From positions 220,522 to 268,050 of the forward strand of contig CAMAXV010000003.1 of assembly GCA_945862385.1 (NCBI GenBank): a DNA stretch of 47,529 nucleotides, given 5' to 3'. Both the position numbers and the translations under genes were made by a program. The notes under the pieces are model-generated. The model saw nothing but the letters and a program-made list of their open reading frames with translations. It was not told where the DNA came from and made no database searches. Origin of the DNA: Chitinophaga pinensis (GTDB lineage: Bacteria; Bacteroidota; Bacteroidia; Chitinophagales; Chitinophagaceae). This document shows, piece by piece, positions 44,423 to 47,529 of the stretch. How positions within the stretch are numbered: the stretch's first letter is position 1; every line of letters starts with the position of its first letter.

Positions 44423-46006
44423 ATGCTAAGGTGTTTAATAACAGCGGAGATAGTCATTGCAATATCTTTTTATTCATGTAATTCGAATGTAAATGGTATT
44501 GATCAGATACAAATGACATGTATAGACACGCTCGACCCGGAAACCGTTGCTGGTAAATTCAGTACGCAGGAAAATCTCTACCTGGATACTGCTGTATTAA
44601 AGCAGTTTTTTAAAAAATTCAATGAATTTAAAGAATACGAAGAATCGGTAAGGAAATTTTATGCCTTGAGGATTTACAAACTTGCCTGGTTTTCTGAAAA
44701 AGGTATAGTTGAACAATCTTCAATACTGTATAACAGAATCCAGGCTATGACTGAGAATGGATTAAAAAAGGAGGTCCACTACCCCATTGAATATATAAAA
44801 GCTATGGAAGCTGAATATCGTGATAGTATTTCCTGGTATGAATTGATGATAACAGCGCAATACCTTCATTTTGCTGAAAAAGTTATTACAGGTCTTCCCA
44901 ATAAGGTGATGGCAGAAAGTCAATGGTATATTCCAAGAAAAAAAGTTGGCTATGGAACTATGCTTGAAAATATGTTATCTGACAGTACCACTGCAATGAA
45001 TAAAATGGTCTACTATCAATACCAATTGCTTAGGGAAAAATTAAAACAGTTGAAAAATATTGAGCAGAAAGGAGGGTGGACCATTCCTGAGAATATCAAA
45101 AAATCACTAAAACTAGGTGATACAGCAAATCAGATAAAGAAATTAAAACTAAGGTTATACCAGGAGGAATACAGTATAAATGATACTTCGAGTATAAATT
45201 TTGCTAAGAATTTAGAGGATGCAGTCAGGCAATTTCAAAAAAACAATGGTTTGAATGCTGATGGCATAATTGGTAAAGGAACAATTAATGTCATGCAGTT
45301 CACAATAAAACAACGCATTGAGCAGGTAATGGTAAACATGGAACGCTGTAGATGGTTGCCTGCCAACACATCCCAAAAATATGTATTGGTAAACATACCT
45401 GAATACAAATTACATGTTATTGAAGATGCTTTAGTCAAATTCTCCATGTCAGTTATTGTTGGAAAGGAGACCAATAAAACCTCAATTTTTAGAAGTAACA
45501 TCACACATATAGTATTTAGTCCATACTGGAATATACCAAAATCAATTTTGAGGAAGGAGATAATACCACTGATAAATAGAAATCCTGAATATATCATTAA
45601 AAATAATATGGAGTGGATTAATGGTCATCTCAGGCAAAAACCGGGACCGGACAATGCTTTAGGTGGAATTAAATTTATTTTTCCCAACCCCTTTAACATT
45701 TATCTTCATGATACCCCTACAAAATATTTATTTGAAAAGGAGAAAAGAAGTTTCAGTCATGGATGTATAAGAATTGGAAATCCCATAGAACTTGCATCAT
45801 ATCTGCTAAAGGGTGAAAACAATTGGACTGATGAAATGATAATTGAAGCCATGAATCGTAAAATGGAACTTGTTATCCCTATTCGTGAAAAAGTACCGGT
45901 ATATATCGTGTATTTTACAGCCTTTGTTGATGCTGACCAAAAATTAAATTACAGAGAAGATATTTATAAGAGAGACAAGCAAATTATCCATATGTTATTA
46001 AAATAG
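44423..46006 (+). CDS. Murein L,D-transpeptidase of the YcbB/LdtD type
   Basis: These enzymes make 3-3 crosslinks or attach proteins to peptidoglycan in the periplasm. The 527-residue product has a lipoprotein-like N-terminus (CLITAEIVIAISFYSC), an N-terminal scaffold domain (YALRIYKLAWFSEKG), a peptidoglycan-binding motif (VRQFQKNNGLNADGIIGKGTINVMQ near 265) and a YkuD catalytic domain with IYLHDTPTKYLFEKEKRSFSHGCIRIGNP (catalytic Cys about 448). The region looks more AT-rich than neighbouring genes. The ATG lies only 14 bases after a strong terminator, so the promoter is unclear; it may overlap the terminator. Confidence 0.9.
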   Translation: MLRCLITAEIVIAISFYSCNSNVNGIDQIQMTCIDTLDPETVAGKFSTQENLYLDTAVLKQFFKKFNEFKEYEESVRKFYALRIYKLAWFSEKGIVEQSSILYNRIQAMTENGLKKEVHYPIEYIKAMEAEYRDSISWYELMITAQYLHFAEKVITGLPNKVMAESQWYIPRKKVGYGTMLENMLSDSTTAMNKMVYYQYQLLREKLKQLKNIEQKGGWTIPENIKKSLKLGDTANQIKKLKLRLYQEEYSINDTSSINFAKNLEDAVRQFQKNNGLNADGIIGKGTINVMQFTIKQRIEQVMVNMERCRWLPANTSQKYVLVNIPEYKLHVIEDALVKFSMSVIVGKETNKTSIFRSNITHIVFSPYWNIPKSILRKEIIPLINRNPEYIIKNNMEWINGHLRQKPGPDNALGGIKFIFPNPFNIYLHDTPTKYLFEKEKRSFSHGCIRIGNPIELASYLLKGENNWTDEMIIEAMNRKMELVIPIREKVPVYIVYFTAFVDADQKLNYREDIYKRDKQIIHMLLK

Positions 46007-46032
46007 CTGTGTAAAATGAACATTTTAAAGAC

Positions 46033-46062
46033 TTTCTTGTTCAACGGTAATTAAACAAGAAA
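46033..46062 (+). promoter_or_regulatory. Inverted repeat before the RRM gene
   Basis: TTTCTTGTT (46033-46041) and AACAAGAAA (46054-46062) are a perfect 9-base inverted repeat with a 12-base loop, ending three bases before the ATG of the RNA-binding protein. It could be an mRNA hairpin near the ribosome site or an operator. No T run follows, so it is not a terminator. Confidence 0.5.
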
Positions 46063-46065
46063 TCT

Positions 46066-46317
46066 ATGAATATTTTTGTAGGAAACATCAATTATAAGCT
46101 GACTAATGAGTCTTTAATGGAGTTTTTTAGTCCCTACGGGCAGGTAACATCAGCCAGAATTGTAATAGACAAAATCACAGGAAGAAGCAAAGGCTTTGGA
46201 TTTGTTGAAATGCCAGATGAACAGGAGGCATTAAAAGCTATTGCCGAACTGCATGAAACAGAAGTAATGGGCAGGAGAATGATTGCGAGTGAAGCCAGAC
46301 CCAATCCACGTGCATAG
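46066..46317 (+). CDS. RRM-type RNA-binding protein
   Basis: The 83-residue product is a single RNA recognition motif: RNP2 is NIFVGNINY (2-10) and RNP1 is SKGFGFVEM. These small Bacteroidota and cyanobacterial RRM proteins bind RNA, and in Bacteroidota some act as global post-transcriptional regulators. The C-terminal tail is short (EARPNPRA), without a glycine-rich extension. The leader holds an inverted repeat next to the start. The convergent apbE gene ends 11 bases away. Confidence 0.95.
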   Translation: MNIFVGNINYKLTNESLMEFFSPYGQVTSARIVIDKITGRSKGFGFVEMPDEQEALKAIAELHETEVMGRRMIASEARPNPRA

Positions 46318-46328
46318 GTTATAAAGAA

Positions 46329-47348
46329 TCAGTTTTCAGGTTTTAAAATATGTTTTTTAAAAAAAGCGTTGGCTGAATCTCTGATATCACCTGAACCTGA
46401 GGTATATACAATATGCAGACCCATATCTGGAAAATTGCTACACAATTTTAAGGCACTATCAAGTCCTAAAACCATCATGCCATTATCAAAAGCATCAGAT
46501 AGTACACATTTAGACGAGAGTACGGTTACTGAAATAATACTATTTTCAACGGTTTTACCTGTACGCGGATCAACGATATGACTTTTCTTACCAATATTCG
46601 TATTTGAATATTTTGATAAACGTCCGGAAGTACTTACGGACAATCCAGAAAGTGCCAATCTTGAAGATGACGTAGTATTAAAATTGTAGTCGCCAGCAGA
46701 AATATACCCAACAACCCATGGCTCTTTGCGACTTTTGAAACCTTTTGTTCGTATCTCTCCTCCAACTTCAACCAGAAAGTCTTGTATGCCCAAAGAACTT
46801 AAATACGCAGAAATAACATCTACGGTATAACCCTGTGCAATGCCGTCTGCATCAAGCTTTAAAGGTGGGTAAGATTTAATAAGGCTGTCACCTTTAATGT
46901 ATATGTTTTGGTAGCCAGAATAGGCCAAAGTAGCTTCAATTTGAGCAGTATCAGGTGCAACTATTTTTCCTGAATTGAATTTTCCCCAAAGTATAGATAG
47001 TGGAAGTGTGGTAATATCGAATGCACCTGCTGTAGCTGCTGAGACAAAATTTGCATGTTTAATCAGTGTGCTAAAATGATCAGTAAGTTGAATAGATCTG
47101 GGCGCATTATTAAATGAATTAATCAGGGAATGAGCTTTATAAAGGGAGAAATTATAATCCATTAAATCAAAGATGCTATCAATTGCTTTTTTATTAACCA
47201 CAGCACTGGCGTAAATGTACTTAATTGAATAGGAAGTTCCCTGGGCTAAGCCAGAGATTTCGTAGGTTTTGTTATCTAAGCCCTTCGGGAAGAAAGAAAA
47301 GAATGGAGTAAAAAGAGAAAAGTAAGTTAGGAAGACGAAATGAAGCAT
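46329..47348 (-). CDS. apbE: FAD:protein FMN transferase ApbE
   Basis: ApbE attaches FMN to Thr or Ser of partner proteins such as Nqr or Rnf subunits, outside the cytoplasm. The 339-residue product has a hydrophobic N-terminus (LHFVFLTYFSLFTPFFSFF) that should export it, then GTSYSIKYI, SAATAGAFDITTLPLSILWGK, the metal/FAD motif LDADGIAQGYTVD, VEVGGEIRTKG and HIVDPRTGKTVENSIISVTV. SDAFDNGMMVLG keeps the conserved Asp. No flavin-dependent partner gene is in the window. A CAAAAATA (TATTTTTG) -7 element lies 19 bases upstream. Confidence 0.93.
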   Translation of the reverse strand: MLHFVFLTYFSLFTPFFSFFPKGLDNKTYEISGLAQGTSYSIKYIYASAVVNKKAIDSIFDLMDYNFSLYKAHSLINSFNNAPRSIQLTDHFSTLIKHANFVSAATAGAFDITTLPLSILWGKFNSGKIVAPDTAQIEATLAYSGYQNIYIKGDSLIKSYPPLKLDADGIAQGYTVDVISAYLSSLGIQDFLVEVGGEIRTKGFKSRKEPWVVGYISAGDYNFNTTSSSRLALSGLSVSTSGRLSKYSNTNIGKKSHIVDPRTGKTVENSIISVTVLSSKCVLSDAFDNGMMVLGLDSALKLCSNFPDMGLHIVYTSGSGDIRDSANAFFKKHILKPEN

Positions 47349-47367
47349 TTAAATAGATAATTAAAGG

Positions 47368-47375
47368 CAAAAATA
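47368..47375 (-). promoter_or_regulatory. apbE: -7 element for apbE
   Basis: TATTTTTG on the minus strand fits TAnnTTTG; 19 bases further upstream lies TTTA, one base off the -33 consensus. It sits between the rRNA terminator and apbE. Confidence 0.5.
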
Positions 47376-47379
47376 GGGC

Positions 47380-47412
47380 AAAAAAAAACCCCACTAAAAG
47401 AAGTGGGGTTTT
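47380..47412 (-). terminator. Terminator of the rRNA operon
   Basis: On the minus strand AAAACCCCACT / AGTGGGGTTTT forms a perfect 11-base-pair stem followed by a long run of Ts. It starts six bases after the end of the 5S rRNA. Confidence 0.93.
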
Positions 47413-47418
47413 AAAGAA

Positions 47419-47529
47419 TATGGCACCTACCTACTCTCCCGGGACGAATCCCAGTACCATCGGCCATGAGGGGCTTAACTGCTCTGTTCGGTATGGGAAG
47501 AGGTGAACACCCTCGGCAAAAGCACCATA
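47419..47529 (-). rRNA. rrf: 5S ribosomal RNA
   Basis: Read on the minus strand the sequence has the universal 5S core (CCATACCGAACAGAGCAGTT, AAGCCCCTCATGG, GGTACTGG) and GGGAGAGTAGG near the end. The 5' TATGGTGC pairs with the 3' GTGCCATA region as the closing helix. It is about 111 bases and ends at the last base of the window, so the 23S would lie further right, out of view. A terminator follows. Confidence 0.93.

Noticed and set aside
1-47529. CRISPR arrays, insertion sequences and prophage genes
   Set aside because: No spaced direct repeats, transposase or phage genes were seen on either strand.

Overview
This window is chromosomal DNA from a member of the Bacteroidota, most likely close to the Chitinophagaceae/Sphingobacteriia. 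Four things point there. It carries the type IX secretion genes porV and porU. It has Bacteroidota-only families (DUF4296, DUF4835, the long Bacteroidota RpoZ, the CcmD-like peptide). Genes repeatedly start just after a TAnnTTTG -7 element, sometimes with TTTG 19 bases upstream, and Shine-Dalgarno sequences are rare. No insertion sequence, prophage, integrase or CRISPR array was seen.

Layout. 1-4216 (minus) is a lasso-peptide-like RiPP cluster: an asparagine-synthetase-like cyclase (cut by the left edge), a B2-type protease, a PqqD-like B1 protein, an HPr-kinase-like protein and a nucleotidyltransferase. It lies directly downstream of porU and porV (4226-10404). 10542-12012 holds tyrS and tRNA-Gln with a textbook promoter and terminator, followed by a gene-poor stretch to 12600. 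12601-16327 (minus) holds a small outer-membrane protein, an ICMT-like membrane methyltransferase, cmoA, metZ and an OsmC protein. 16670-22592 (minus) is a nucleotide-sugar operon (DegT aminotransferase, ugd, UDP-glucuronate decarboxylase, rmlB, rmlC, rmlD) that feeds surface polysaccharide. Divergent from it run waaA, tdk, ccmB, ccmC, a ccmD-like gene and glutamate dehydrogenase (22678-27590). 27597-33166 has an orphan HsdR-N domain protein, AMP nucleosidase, queA with a structured leader, aspartate kinase, an Ldh-family oxidoreductase and ssb. 33163-36392 (minus) is an envelope operon: bamD, rpoZ, a DUF4835 protein, a DUF4296 lipoprotein and an unknown protein. 36522-38297 (minus) is a beta-barrel plus OmpA-domain pair. 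38523-41235 holds a polyprenyl synthetase and recJ. htpG (minus) has a sigma-54-like promoter and is divergent from rpsF-rpsR-rplI. The right end holds an L,D-transpeptidase, an RRM protein, apbE and a 5S rRNA that ends exactly at the window edge.

Most of the window is ordinary housekeeping and envelope biogenesis. The best candidate for something new is the left-end RiPP cluster. It has a kinase and a nucleotidyltransferase, an internal promoter and T9SS neighbours, but no visible precursor peptide. Regulatory candidates worth testing are the queA leader, the sigma-54-like htpG promoter and the inverted repeat in front of the RRM gene. The pairing of cmoA with an ICMT-like methyltransferase, where cmoB would be expected, also deserves a look.
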